NCBI GenBank assembly: GCA_963575675.1 | Contig: CAUYUA010000210.1 | Span: 1-40,214 of the forward strand | Direction of reading: 5' to 3' | Source of the DNA: CAUYUA01 sp963575675 | GTDB taxonomy: Bacteria > Pseudomonadota > Alphaproteobacteria > Azospirillales > Azospirillaceae | Length of the DNA: 40,214 bases | In this document: piece after piece, positions 7,423-16,578 of the stretch | Numbering within the stretch: position 1 is the first letter of the stretch | How the letters are laid out: each line of letters opens with the position of its first letter | The notes under the pieces: generated by a model | Database searches by the model: none | What the model saw: only the letters and a program-made list of their open reading frames with translations | What the model was told of the DNA's origin: nothing | Program-made: the position numbers and the translations under genes

Positions 7423-9135
7423 ATGAGTGGAAGTGTGAGTTTTAATAAGAGTAGAGTGGAGACCGTAATCGATGCCATGGCCGTAAGTGACGGACGTGCG
7501 CGTATCGTGATCGACGCCGGATTGCATGGCAATCGTGTAGAAATTCGGCATGCCGATCTTTTTGAATTGGGGTTGCGCGTAGCAAGTCGACTTATTGAGG
7601 TAGGGTGTGAACCTGGCGATCGTGTGGCTGTGGCTCTTCCGACCAGTCTTTCGCTTTTGGCTGCGATTGTTGGTATCTGGCAAGCCGGTGTGATCCCGGT
7701 TGTTTTGCCGAAAACCGGTGGAAAAGGCGAAGGAATTGCGACGCTTCAGAGAAATATTCTGAAAGTTGCGAAGCCGCGCGTCGTCATTGCCGAGGATCAA
7801 TTTGGCGAAGTTCTTGTTCAAGCCTCGCATGAGGTCGGCGTTTCAATTCTTCTCGGAAGCGATTTAATTAAATCTCCGGGTCGGCAAAGTCTTTTACCGC
7901 AAACGCCATGCGCAACCGATATCAGTTTGCTTCAATTCAGTTCAGGCAGCACAGGGTTTCCCAGGGGATGCGTTGTTCGCCACGGACAAATGGCTCGTAA
8001 TATGTTGTCAATTATGAAACGAGCAAGGGAGGGATTAAATACATATTCGGATGATCGAATGCTTTCGTGGGCGCCGTTTAATCACGATATGGGGTTTAAC
8101 GCTTTTTCTTTTGCACTGATGTTTGGGCTTGATCTTGTGTTGATTCCGACTGAAAGCTTTTCTCGATCGCCTTATTTGTGGCTTTCGCGAATATCGGAAA
8201 CACAGGCAACTTTGTCCCCTGCGCCGTCGTTTGCTTATCGTTTGCTGATGAACATTCAACATGCGCGTCAATTAAGTAGTATTGATCTTTCGGTGTGGAG
8301 GTATGCTTGGATGGGGGCGGAGCCGGTTTATCCGGATCATATTAGAGGATTTTTTTCTGCATTTTCGGGGCGTGGTTTGGCGCCGACGACGCTACGTCCA
8401 AATTATGGGTTGGCGGAAACTGTTGTCGTTGCCAGCATGTTGCCTGCGATGAGTGATGTGTCGATTATCGATGTGGATAAGGACTCGCTTCTTCGTAACG
8501 GAGACGTTCAAGCTCCGCGTGATGGGCAAGGGGGAGGACTATCTCTGGTTGGTTGTGGCTATCCGGTGGATGGTGTTGAGATCGCCATTACCGATCAAGA
8601 CGGTCGTTCGATCGGAGAAGATCGTCAAGGCGCGATCTTTGTGCGTGGCTCATGCGTCATTGAGAATTATTGGAATGAACCTTCTTGTTTGCGGGAAGGT
8701 GGTTGGCTTGATACAGGAGACGTCGGCTTTCTTCACCAAGGACAAATTTATATTTCTAGTCGGGCAAAAGACGTTATTATTCGGAGCGGTAAAAATTATG
8801 CAGCCAATGATATTGAACGCTTAATTGAGAATTGTGGAGCAGAGAGAGAGCAAAGGATTATCAAGCGCGTCGCAGTGTTTTCCGTATTGTATGGAGCATC
8901 TCAGAAAAAGGAAAATGGAGAAGAAATCGTGGCGGTTGTGGAAAGCAAGTCTGGAAGGGGTGATGTTTTTTCTCTTGAGAGAGCAATTCGAGATCACGTA
9001 TTTCTCGATATGGGATTGAGTATTGATCGTATAGTTATTGTTCCGCCTGGATCTATTCCTTTAACGACGAGCGGAAAAGTTCAGAGAAACGTCGTGCGAG
9101 AGATGTATCTTTCCGATCGTCTTGCGGTAAAGTAA
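7423..9135 (+). CDS. fatty acyl-AMP ligase (FAAL) / acyl-ACP synthetase, module A
   Basis: This 570-residue enzyme is of the ANL superfamily. It activates a carboxylic acid with ATP and is expected to pass the acyl group to an ACP. Motifs: FSSGSTGFPRG P-loop (about 172-182), WAPFNHDMGF (about 217), NYGLAETVV, GWLDTGDVGFL, the hinge region SRAKDVIIRSGKNYAANDIE (about 446-465) and the C-terminal TTSGKVQR with its catalytic Lys (about 549-556). HDMG and the sequence around it fit FAALs better than acyl-CoA ligases. The frame opens right after the AOS1 stop. I prefer the ATG at 7423; a TTG at 7402 after GGAGGG is possible. A free-standing ACP follows, the probable acceptor. Confidence 0.85.
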   Translation: MSGSVSFNKSRVETVIDAMAVSDGRARIVIDAGLHGNRVEIRHADLFELGLRVASRLIEVGCEPGDRVAVALPTSLSLLAAIVGIWQAGVIPVVLPKTGGKGEGIATLQRNILKVAKPRVVIAEDQFGEVLVQASHEVGVSILLGSDLIKSPGRQSLLPQTPCATDISLLQFSSGSTGFPRGCVVRHGQMARNMLSIMKRAREGLNTYSDDRMLSWAPFNHDMGFNAFSFALMFGLDLVLIPTESFSRSPYLWLSRISETQATLSPAPSFAYRLLMNIQHARQLSSIDLSVWRYAWMGAEPVYPDHIRGFFSAFSGRGLAPTTLRPNYGLAETVVVASMLPAMSDVSIIDVDKDSLLRNGDVQAPRDGQGGGLSLVGCGYPVDGVEIAITDQDGRSIGEDRQGAIFVRGSCVIENYWNEPSCLREGGWLDTGDVGFLHQGQIYISSRAKDVIIRSGKNYAANDIERLIENCGAEREQRIIKRVAVFSVLYGASQKKENGEEIVAVVESKSGRGDVFSLERAIRDHVFLDMGLSIDRIVIVPPGSIPLTTSGKVQRNVVREMYLSDRLAVK

Positions 9136-9183
9136 TTAGGTTTCAGGTCCAAGTATCTCTTTAATTAAACAAGGGAGAGCGTA

Positions 9184-9471
9184 ATGAGTGATGAACGTGA
9201 AACAACTCAGTTAAAAGAAATATCTCTGGAGTCTTTGATTGCTCTGTTGCGCCGTTTGGCCAATGAGGATAAGATTAATCCAGTTTTGGCGACTGAAGCT
9301 CTAAGCGGCGAAACCAGAGTGTATATGCTTTCATTGGATTCAGTTGATATGACGGTGCTCTATCTTGCGGTAGATGAAGAATACGGTGTTGTTTTATCGG
9401 ACGATGCGATAAGTGATATCGACACTTTGTCTGAGTTGGTAGAGAAGTTGCGCATACGGCGCATAGCATAG
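9184..9471 (+). CDS. acyl carrier protein (module A)
   Basis: This small acidic protein has 95 residues. The phosphopantetheine attachment site is SLDSVDM, with Ser53 as the probable modified residue. The helices on either side (LESLIALLRRLA and DDAISDIDTLSELVEKL) match the ACP fold. It is longer at the N-terminus than a typical 75-80 residue ACP. GGGAGAG precedes the ATG by 4-5 bases. It lies between the FAAL that should load it and the AOS2 that should use the bound acyl chain. The equivalent ACP in module D is fused to AOS1. Confidence 0.85.
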   Translation: MSDERETTQLKEISLESLIALLRRLANEDKINPVLATEALSGETRVYMLSLDSVDMTVLYLAVDEEYGVVLSDDAISDIDTLSELVEKLRIRRIA

Positions 9472-9544
9472 AGAAGGCAATTAATAGGTATGGCAAGACT
9501 GTCGGATGAGGCGATATCCTGTCTGTTGATTCGGAAAATATTAC

Positions 9545-10846
9545 ATGAATGAAGAGATGGATGATGCTTTAGTGGGAAGTTTGCGGGATTACGCAGAAAT
9601 CAACGGCGTTGATTTGCTCGAAAGAATTGAGCCGTTTTATGTGTGGCAGGAAAAGCGACGACAACATCGCTTGTGGCCGTATTCGCGAGCATTATGTGAG
9701 ACGCCAAAGACATCTTGTGCTGTAATCGACGATAAAGGACATCCTCTTCGAGGGATCAATTTTGCTTCACAAGATTACTTATCACTTTCATCGCATCCTC
9801 ATATTAGAGCCGCCGCCATTGAGGCAATTACTCAATACGGGGTTCATAGTGCTGGATCTGCTGCGTTGCAAGGGAATACTTGCCTGTCGCTTCAATTAGA
9901 GGCTGCTCTTGCAGAGAAACTGGCAATGGAGCATGTTGTTCTCTATCCAACCGGGTGGGGAGCCGGTTTCGGTGTCATCAACGGTTTCGTGCGAGAAAAT
10001 GACTACATTGCGATAGACGTTTTATCTCATGCTTGTCTTCAATCTGGAGCAAATGCGGCAACACGAAATGTGCGGCGTTTCCGTCACAACGACGTCAATC
10101 ATTTAACAAAAATTTTGCGTGACATTAGAAGTAACAATAAATCTGTCGGCATAATGGTCGTTACAGAAAGTCTATTTTCTATGGATTCTGATGTCCCCGA
10201 TCTGACCCGATTTCAAGAGGTTTGTAAGGCGTTCCAGGCGACTTTGGTGGTTGATGCGGCTCATGATTTCGGTTGTATGGGGCCAGGTGGAACCGGTGTG
10301 ATTGGGGATCAAGGGCTTTTGGGAAAAATTGATTTGGTTATTGGAAGTTTCTCTAAGACATTTGCTTCGAACGGCGGTTTCGTCGCGACACATTCCCGAG
10401 GGCTTAAAGAATACCTCAAATGTTATAGTAGTCCGCAAACATTCTCCAATGCAATTTCGCCGGTTCAGGCCGCCGTTGTTATGAAAGCGTGCGATATCGT
10501 CAATTCCGTGGAGGGAGATGAACGGCGTGCGTCTTTAATGCGGGCTGTAACAACGCTTCGGCGTGAAATGATGGCCGTAGGAGGAATTTCTTGTCTCGGG
10601 GTTTTGTCACCGATTACGCCGATCATGGTCGGTCGTGAGGATGTCGCGCGGGTTGCGTCTCGGATACTCAATGATTCCGGTGTTTTGGCTAATCTTGTGG
10701 AGTTTCCTGCTGTTAAAAAAGGGCGCGCAAGATTTCGCTTTCAAGTTCAGTCGGACCATACGGATGATCAGCTTGCTCTGGCTGCGCGAGAGGTTGAACG
10801 GGCTTTACGCGAAGCAAAACGAGAATTAAGCATTTCATATCAATAA
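9545..10846 (+). CDS. alpha-oxoamine synthase, type 2 (AOS2, module A)
   Basis: This is a 433-residue PLP enzyme of the same superfamily as AOS1 but a clearly distinct branch. Shared branch marks are PFYVWQEKRR near the N-terminus, FASQDYLSLSSHP, GVHSAGSAALQGNT, HACLQSGA in place of the HASxxDG of AOS1, DAAHDFGCMGPGGTG (D237) and GSFSKTFASNGGF with Schiff-base K271. Close relatives lie at 20959-22266 and 31778-33106. All three end the FAAL/ACP part of their module. A fatty-acyl-ACP plus amino acid condensation is expected. Whether it acts alone or pairs with AOS1, as LCB1/LCB2 do in eukaryotic serine palmitoyltransferase, is open; both subunits here keep the catalytic Lys. Confidence 0.87.
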   Translation: MNEEMDDALVGSLRDYAEINGVDLLERIEPFYVWQEKRRQHRLWPYSRALCETPKTSCAVIDDKGHPLRGINFASQDYLSLSSHPHIRAAAIEAITQYGVHSAGSAALQGNTCLSLQLEAALAEKLAMEHVVLYPTGWGAGFGVINGFVRENDYIAIDVLSHACLQSGANAATRNVRRFRHNDVNHLTKILRDIRSNNKSVGIMVVTESLFSMDSDVPDLTRFQEVCKAFQATLVVDAAHDFGCMGPGGTGVIGDQGLLGKIDLVIGSFSKTFASNGGFVATHSRGLKEYLKCYSSPQTFSNAISPVQAAVVMKACDIVNSVEGDERRASLMRAVTTLRREMMAVGGISCLGVLSPITPIMVGREDVARVASRILNDSGVLANLVEFPAVKKGRARFRFQVQSDHTDDQLALAAREVERALREAKRELSISYQ

Positions 10847-10924
10847 GCACAACACAGGAAAACTTCTGTCGCGGTTATTGAATAATGAATGAAATGAAGC
10901 GGCGCATAAAATGGGAATGGAGAG

Positions 10925-11017
10925 ATGAATAATGCGCTCGGAAGTATTAATCGCTGTAAAGAAACAACGAAAACATTTTTTTATGATTTTGTTTGCGGGT
11001 TTGTTCGTAATGGTTAA
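10925..11017 (+). pseudogene. N-terminal scrap of a PhcB-like methyltransferase gene, cut by IS701
   Basis: An ATG preceded by GGAG opens a frame of about 30 codons that contains INRCKETTKTFFYDFV. This resembles the start of the methyltransferase at 12736 (IDRCKEIIELSYKDIV) in both residues and spacing. The frame ends in a TAA created by the TTAA at the left edge of the IS701 element. The rest of this copy is not found after the element. The similarity is short, so the assignment is tentative. Confidence 0.5.
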
Positions 11018-12605
11018 TTTGACAAAATCACACATGGCGGCACGATAATTGCTTGTTTAGCGCTCGCAACGTTACATTAATTTTTATTTTCTTGAAAATT
11101 TCGGATCAATGCGATTCAATCTATTGTCGCAATTTTTGAGAAAGGCGCAGAGAGATGATGTCTGCTCGCCAAGTTTTGTCATTGGCTCATTTTATTTATG
11201 TAATCCGCATTCGAAAAACTGGCCGTTGAGTTTGATGCTTTCGTAAACTCATTCGGCAACTTTTTTCGTACACGTGGACGAGATAATGCCCCCATGGCAA
11301 AGAATTATTTGCAAGGCGTTGTGCAGGCAACAAAATGTACATATGAAGGGATGGCGGCTGTCGTCGAAGGAGTAAATGCTCAGCAATTTCAACACTTTGG
11401 AAGCGAATCTCCGTGGAGAGATGAGCCTATTATAGAAAAAATTTCCACCGATGCGAATATAATTCTAGGAAATTCTCCTGATAGTTGCTTAATTATCGAC
11501 GAAACTTCGTTTGATAAGCATGGAGACTGCTCGGTTGGGGTGGCTCGTCAATGGTGCGGTCGCCTTGGCAAAGTAGAGAATTGTCAAGTTGCCGTATTTG
11601 CTGTCCTCTCGAATGGACAACACCACGCAATGATTGACAGGCGTCTGTATTTGCCAAAGGAATGGATAGACAATCCAAAGAGATGTGAAGAAGCTGGAAT
11701 TCCTCTTTCCGCAAAAGAACTTGTTTCGAAGAGTTCTCTTGCGTTTGAATTAATTTGGATGGCTTGTGCTAGAGGTGTAAATTTTCATTGGATTGGTGTT
11801 GATGGCGGTTACGGCAAAGAACCTAAATTTTTGAGGGAGCTTGACGATTGTGATATTAAATTTGTTGCGGATATCCATCGCACGCAACGGATTTGGCTTA
11901 ATGATCCATCTCTTCATGTTCCGGTTGTGCTGAGAGGGCGGAGCAAAAAACCGTCAAAATTACGTGCTACGACAGAACCCGTAACAGTAGAAGAATTTTC
12001 CAGAAAATTACACAATACAGATTGGACTCGTTGCGTTCTTCGAGATAGCACACGAGGCCCTTTAAATGTTGATATAGTATCAAGGCAAGTATGGGTATGG
12101 GATGGTGAGGAAAGAATATCTCGACGCTGGCATCTTGTTATTCGGAGAGAAGTAAAATCTCCTGAGAAAATAAAATTTAGTTTTAGCAATGCTCCGGAAA
12201 ACACAGATATTTTGCGCTTAGGGCAGATGCAGGGGCATCGCTATTGGATCGAGAGAACTTTTGAAGACGCTAAAGGCGCCTGTGGTTTATCGGATTATCA
12301 AGCGCTCGGATGGAGGGCCTGGCATCACCACGTAACCATGGTCATGATGGCAATGCTTTTCATCGCGAAGCAACGTATCGCAAATCATAAAGAAATTGAC
12401 TTGCTAAGTCCACGCGATATTGTCGAAATTCTGGCCCAGTCGCTGCCGCACAGGCTAATAAATAAAAACGACTTAATAGATGATATCACTCGCCGACATC
12501 ATCGACGCCAGAGCGCCATAGACTCTCGTTTTAAGAGTAAATCTTCACAAACGCCATCTTCAGGATAAAGGCATTAATCATGCCAACGAGTGCGACTCTG
12601 TCAAA
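11018..12605 (+). mobile_element. IS701-family insertion sequence flanked by TTAA
   Basis: The ends are long imperfect inverted repeats: TTTGACAAAATCACAC at 11018 and its counterpart ending TGTCAAA at 12605, with about 28 of 39 positions matching when the flank is included. TTAA stands on both sides (11014-11017 and 12606-12609). This fits the 4-bp YTAR-type target duplication known for IS701. The length is about 1.59 kb and there is one transposase gene. It separates module A from module B and cuts a methyltransferase fragment on its left. Confidence 0.82.
11155..12568 (+). pseudogene. IS701-family transposase with 5' frameshift
   Basis: This is a DDE transposase. IIDETSFDKHGDCSVGVARQ contains the first Asp, WIGVDGGYGKE the second, and YWIERTFEDAKGACGL the Glu. 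The long frame has an ATG only at 11294, yet it stays open upstream to 11204 and encodes family-like residues there (FEKLAVEFDAFVNSFGNFF). An ATG at 11155 lies in another frame that reads MMSARQVLSLAHFIYV. A single-base shift near 11190-11205 would join the two. Either the gene is broken or translation starts late at 11294, losing part of the N-terminus. Confidence 0.75.
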
Positions 12606-12735
12606 TTAATTTAAAATCAATTTTTTGCTTTCAAGTTCTGTCGGGTGATGTTATAAAATTTGCGTGTGAGGTTGACTGCACTGAGAGTGAAGTAGTGAAA
12701 AAATTGGAAATTAGAGATTGAAAGGATAGAATTTT

Positions 12736-13587
12736 ATGGATGATAGACGGGTTGCGATTGATCGTTGTAAAGAAATTATAGAATTATCGTATAAAGATAT
12801 CGTATATTCAGACTCTGTGGAGATAGGCTATGATAGGCTAATTCGAGGACTCAGCGCTTTGAGGCAGGTGATTGATCTTGATCAGTGGAATAGTTTTTGT
12901 TCAGATTATTGCATGCGTCATGTAATTCTTAAGCATTTGATGGAGTGTCCTTTTACAAGACGATGCTTTCTAAAGCCGCGAGGATACGCTGGTGATGCTG
13001 TTTCTATTGATTTTGTTTATTTTCATCCTTCTGTGGCTAAATATATTGAAGCATCATCCAAGGTGGGAAGAAGGTTGTTTAACTGCATTACCAATGCGTC
13101 TGGTTGTGTGTCTATCAGAAATCGTAAACGAACGGTGGCGAGGCATGTTGATAGAATCGCTAATAAAATTAAAAAACCTCATATTCTTTCGCTTGCCTGT
13201 GGACATATGCGTGAAATAGAGGAATCGAACGCGGTTGCAGAAGATATGATCGGGATGATTGTGGGTTATGATATTGACATAGAAAGTCTTCGCATTATTC
13301 AGAATTATCAAACTCACTGTAAATGTATTGTAGAGGCGGTTCAAGGAGACATTCGTTCAATTGTGTTAGGAAAGAAAAATCTTGGAAAATTTGATTTTGT
13401 ATATGCATCAGGTCTATTTGATTATCTTGACCAAAGAATGGGAAGAAAACTTACTCGATGTATGTTTGATATGTTAAATCACGGGGGAGAATTGTTAATA
13501 CCAAACCTTACGCCAGAAAATTGTGAAATTGGGTATATAGAGGCATTTATGGACTGGCGTATGGTTTATCGGGGGGGGGGGGGGTGA
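12736..13587 (+). CDS. PhcB-like SAM methyltransferase, C-terminus shifted by a G14 tract
   Basis: The protein resembles the methyltransferases annotated as extracellular-factor 3-hydroxypalmitate methyl ester synthases (PhcB of Ralstonia), which methylate a fatty acid carboxyl group to make a quorum-sensing signal. Landmarks are CPFTRRCFLKPRGYAGDA (71-88) and the SAM motif LSLACGHMRE (151-160), followed by MFDMLNHGGELLIPNLTP. The present frame ends at 13587, just after 14 consecutive G (13571-13584). One G fewer, or two more, would extend the protein to 13693, adding a tail with DIFKDESGNIVYLCIEKA. That tail matches the remnant copy ending at 23106. AAAGGAT precedes the ATG by 9 bases. Expression of the full C-terminus therefore depends on tract length. 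Confidence 0.8.
   Translation: MDDRRVAIDRCKEIIELSYKDIVYSDSVEIGYDRLIRGLSALRQVIDLDQWNSFCSDYCMRHVILKHLMECPFTRRCFLKPRGYAGDAVSIDFVYFHPSVAKYIEASSKVGRRLFNCITNASGCVSIRNRKRTVARHVDRIANKIKKPHILSLACGHMREIEESNAVAEDMIGMIVGYDIDIESLRIIQNYQTHCKCIVEAVQGDIRSIVLGKKNLGKFDFVYASGLFDYLDQRMGRKLTRCMFDMLNHGGELLIPNLTPENCEIGYIEAFMDWRMVYRGGGG
13571..13584 (+). repeat. poly-G tract, 14 bases, in methyltransferase gene
   Basis: Fourteen G lie inside the coding region about 36 codons before the expected end of the gene. With 14, a TGA follows at once; with 13 or 16, the frame continues into the conserved tail. This is the classical form of a slipped-strand contingency locus. A sequencing length error in the tract is the main alternative. 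Confidence 0.85.
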
Positions 13588-13785
13588 TATGAAAGATCTT
13601 TTTTCAGGTATAGATTCTCACGAAATTGCATCATGTGATATTTTTAAAGATGAAAGTGGAAACATTGTCTATTTATGCATAGAAAAGGCATAATTTTAAT
13701 AAAGTTGAGGGATGTTTAGGTGCGATGTAAATAATGCAAGAGCTGCGTGTTCTTTGTTGATCAAGCTGTTCGGGAGGCCATTGAA

Positions 13786-14892
13786 ATGGTTGATCAGGGA
13801 GAGAATAAAACAATGGAAATTTTTGATAATTGCTCCAAAAAATCCTTTATTGATCTGGGATATGAAGAAAATATTAAAAACGTGCATGAAATTTTTCAAA
13901 TGTATGAGGCAAGAGGGTTCTTATATCCACAGAAAAAACAAATGCTTGGTGATCATCTTTCCTTTATTGAAAAAAATTGGTCTCGGGCAATTGATCAGAG
14001 ATTGATTAATATTATTGCATTTAAAGGGCAAGATAATAGTTTTGATGCATCTGTTGTTGAGTGGCGCACAGTGGGTGGGGGATGGCTCTATCAGCATTTG
14101 GTTGCAAACCAAAATCCTTGGGCCTCTTACTGTGTTATGCGAGGGACTTGCTTTGAATCGGAGTTTGAAAAAAGATCCAAACAAAATTGGTTTCGTCCGA
14201 ATAATAAGTATGCCAATAAATTGTTTGGTTCGGCTGTTGATACGATTGGCGGGGACCGTTCTGTTGTTATTTCTTACGCTTATCTTAAAGCAAAACGGAT
14301 CATTTTGAATTACGAGGCCGTTTCATGCGTGACTGTTCATGGCGTTGACGCCAATAGAGCGGGAGAGTTTCGAGCGTTTGTGGTGTCTCAACGCGGAATG
14401 GTTTTTGCCATGGCGGAAGAGATAACGGAAACAGATGAGGATTGGGAGCTTTCAAGAGTCAATGTGGATTATGAAAACGCAGGGCTTTTTCGTCGACGAC
14501 ATATCGTCTTGGCTGTTGATAAAAGACGGGACTGTATTGTTGGCGTAGGCCTCGTTTATCGAGGACCGCTTGGGCTAAATTTTAGTTTTATCGAAAACCG
14601 CCTTGATTTAATAGTTGACTTCAATCTCGATAAAGAAATGCGGGTGGATGTTGCAAGGGCGCTCTTAGATGCGTCGTTTCAGTATTATTCTGACTTTGAA
14701 CTTGATTGGATTCCGCTTGTGGTTGATAATGCGTCTATCGATGATTTTGGTCATGGAGTTGATTATCTTCGTGATTATAAACAGCTTATTTGGTTGCAGT
14801 CCGGATTCAATTTATTCGGCGCTCATTTGGACAAATTTTACAAAAAAATCATAACGAGATGGGAGTCAAAGCGGGAGTTTGGAAATGTCTGA
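13786..14892 (+). CDS. unknown protein X (module B copy)
   Basis: I do not recognise the family. The 368-residue product has no signal peptide or membrane helix. Conserved blocks shared with the second copy at 33082-34210 are EIFQMYEA, FLYPQKKQ, NWFRPNNKYANKLFGSAVDT, VVISYAYLKAKR, AGLFRRRHIVLAVDK, YRGPLGLNFSFIENRLDL and HLDKFYKK. The tail half (AGLFRRRHIVLA...FDLDWIPLVVD style) could be a GNAT-like sheet, but I would not assign it. Start: GGGAGG at 13772-13777 suits the ATG at 13786; a GTG at 13747 and an ATG at 13813 are alternatives. Its stop overlaps the next methyltransferase start by eight bases. Both copies are so coupled, implying one pathway step. Confidence 0.75.
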   Translation: MVDQGENKTMEIFDNCSKKSFIDLGYEENIKNVHEIFQMYEARGFLYPQKKQMLGDHLSFIEKNWSRAIDQRLINIIAFKGQDNSFDASVVEWRTVGGGWLYQHLVANQNPWASYCVMRGTCFESEFEKRSKQNWFRPNNKYANKLFGSAVDTIGGDRSVVISYAYLKAKRIILNYEAVSCVTVHGVDANRAGEFRAFVVSQRGMVFAMAEEITETDEDWELSRVNVDYENAGLFRRRHIVLAVDKRRDCIVGVGLVYRGPLGLNFSFIENRLDLIVDFNLDKEMRVDVARALLDASFQYYSDFELDWIPLVVDNASIDDFGHGVDYLRDYKQLIWLQSGFNLFGAHLDKFYKKIITRWESKREFGNV

Positions 14893-15330
14893 GTATAATC
14901 GAAGCGCTTATATCATGGATCATCCTGCCGAGGCGCAGCGATTGGCCGACAAAGTCGATGCTCTCGGTTGGCTGCAACGCTACTATGCTCCCTATATCGA
15001 TCGAAGCGCGGCGGTGTTGTCGGTCGGCTGTGGGCCCGGACATTTTCTCGACGTTATTGCAACGCAGTATCCTCATGTCAGTGTGACCGGCGTTGATGTC
15101 AGCGTGGCTCGGGTGAGTGACGCGCGCAAGCGCAACGAGCGGCACGCGAATGTTGTTGTTGAGAAGGCGGATATTCATAATCTTCCCATTGCGGCTAACA
15201 GTTTTGATTTCATTGAGGCGCGATTTCTGTTTGAATATTTAAAAGACAAAGAGCGGGCGTTAGCTGAGTTAGCGCGCGTTTGTAGGCCAGGAGGCGTTGT
15301 TTGTTTACAAGACCTTGATGGTCAGCTTGT
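13885..15330 (+). repeat. long direct repeat, copy 1 (X plus methyltransferase 2)
   Basis: From the EIFQMYEA codons of protein X through the SAM-binding half of methyltransferase 2, the DNA is closely similar to 33205-34640 in the same orientation, with long identical runs around the gene overlap. The copies are about 19.3 kb apart. The boundaries given are approximate. Confidence 0.75.
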
Positions 15331-15682
15331 TTTTCACTATCCTGAGGATAGTCGAGTTTTATCGCTTCAAAATGTGCTCTCTCATCTCAGTAATACTGGA
15401 TTCGATGTTTTCGTTGGACGGAAACTATTTTCCCTTGCAAAAGCTGCTGGATTAGTCAATTTAACTGTTCAAATTGATGCTTATCATATGATTATTGGCA
15501 AGATTAAGACATTCGATCTTGATCTTTGGAATCGGAAGCTTTCTATTGCTGAGCCTGTCATTGCGCAGGTATGTGGACCCAAAAAGGCTCAAGAAGTCAT
15601 CTCAGGTTTCCTTGATTATCTTCAGGATGAAGATACATTGACGTACTCAATGTTATTTACAGTAATTGGGCAAAAGCCATAG
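14885..15682 (+). CDS. class I SAM-dependent methyltransferase 2 (module B copy)
   Basis: A 265-residue soluble methyltransferase. Motif I is VLSVGCGPGHFLD (about 45-57), followed by VTGVDVS, the acidic loop of motif II, then NSFDFIEARFLFEYLKD and CRPGGVVCLQDLDG. This is the typical small-molecule methyltransferase fold (Methyltransf_11/25 type). It starts at the ATG of 14885, which overlaps the protein X stop (ATGTCTGA). Translational coupling is therefore likely. The copy at 34197-35000 has the same arrangement. The substrate is unknown; an amine or hydroxyl on the acyl product would fit the setting. Confidence 0.85.
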   Translation: MSEYNRSAYIMDHPAEAQRLADKVDALGWLQRYYAPYIDRSAAVLSVGCGPGHFLDVIATQYPHVSVTGVDVSVARVSDARKRNERHANVVVEKADIHNLPIAANSFDFIEARFLFEYLKDKERALAELARVCRPGGVVCLQDLDGQLVFHYPEDSRVLSLQNVLSHLSNTGFDVFVGRKLFSLAKAAGLVNLTVQIDAYHMIIGKIKTFDLDLWNRKLSIAEPVIAQVCGPKKAQEVISGFLDYLQDEDTLTYSMLFTVIGQKP

Positions 15683-15786
15683 GGAAAATAAAGCAAGATA
15701 AAAATTTATGCGCCCCGATGCTTTGATTAGGAATCTTAAAAATCTCATTAACCTAAATACAAAATCGTGATGAAATGGGGAATCTC

Positions 15787-16497
15787 ATGAAAAAATCAGA
15801 ATTTTTGTCTATGAAAGAAGATCAAAATAGTAGTTCTTTACTGGATATTCTTATGAATACGGGTAAGATAAAAATCAAGGAAGCGGCATCCGAAGATGAT
15901 ATAATAATGGCCGGGCGCATGCGCTATGATATTTATATTGAGAAACAAGGGAAGAGATATACGGATGCTAATAACGAATTGAAGTTGCTTATTGATGATT
16001 TGGACAGTCAATCTTGTATTTTGTTTGGATATTATAACGAAAATATTGTAGCTACACTCAGGGTAAGTTCTGGAACGAATAAAAACGTTCTGGATCATTT
16101 TAATAAGTATTTTAACGCCAGTAAGGCTGTAAATGTATTTGGTGGCGATTCCGTATATTTTTTATCTCGTTTAGTTTCAAATTTGTCTCCATTAACAGGG
16201 AAGGTAACTTATCGATTATTTGAATATGTCTATGCGTCCTTGCGCATGAAAGGCGGACGGGTCGTAATTCTTCATACTGTCCCAAGTTTGGTTAATTATT
16301 TTAAGGCCATTGGATTTCAGCAGGCATGGGGGGAGTTTGTTTGTTCTGCGGCAGGCGTTCAAATCCCAATGATTATGGCATTTGATAATGTAGAGAGATT
16401 ATGCAAAATAAAATCTCCATTAAGGCGTATTGCCTCTCAGTTTAGTCATTGTGAAGAGGCGCAAAAATGTATTGATCGAGAATTTATAATTTTCTAA
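15787..16497 (+). CDS. GNAT acyltransferase, FeeM/autoinducer-synthase-like
   Basis: A protein of about 236 residues with the LuxI/FeeM-like GNAT pattern. AGRMRYDIYIEKQGKRY (with the Arg and aromatic pair seen in this group) is followed by LLIDDLDS, NIVATLRVSSG and the later FYLSRLV-type strand (YFLSRLVSN). YFKAIGFQQAWGEFV resembles the GNAT strand that carries the Tyr/Gly-rich acyl-binding turn. It is more distant from the other two FeeM-like genes than they are from each other. Start: GGGGA about 6 bases before the ATG at 15787; an ATG at 15775 is in the same frame. It follows methyltransferase 2 and precedes the diiron protein, probably in one transcript. Confidence 0.7.
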   Translation: MKKSEFLSMKEDQNSSSLLDILMNTGKIKIKEAASEDDIIMAGRMRYDIYIEKQGKRYTDANNELKLLIDDLDSQSCILFGYYNENIVATLRVSSGTNKNVLDHFNKYFNASKAVNVFGGDSVYFLSRLVSNLSPLTGKVTYRLFEYVYASLRMKGGRVVILHTVPSLVNYFKAIGFQQAWGEFVCSAAGVQIPMIMAFDNVERLCKIKSPLRRIASQFSHCEEAQKCIDREFIIF

Positions 16498-16578
16498 ATA
16501 TGCTGTCTCAGAAAAGCCAAGTATATTTCTTTTTGTGAGCACAGAACCAAGAATCCGTGATTATGAGAGGGAAAAGAG

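Noticed and set aside
6697..7830. Long minus-strand open frame of 377 codons
   Set aside because: It lies opposite AOS1 and FAAL, which have full sets of family motifs. The protein it would encode is rich in Arg, Asn and His without recognisable domains.
13571..13584. Treating the G14 frame break as ordinary gene death
   Set aside because: The downstream tail is still open in the alternative frame and conserved with the copy at 23106, so a tract-length switch or sequencing slip explains it better.
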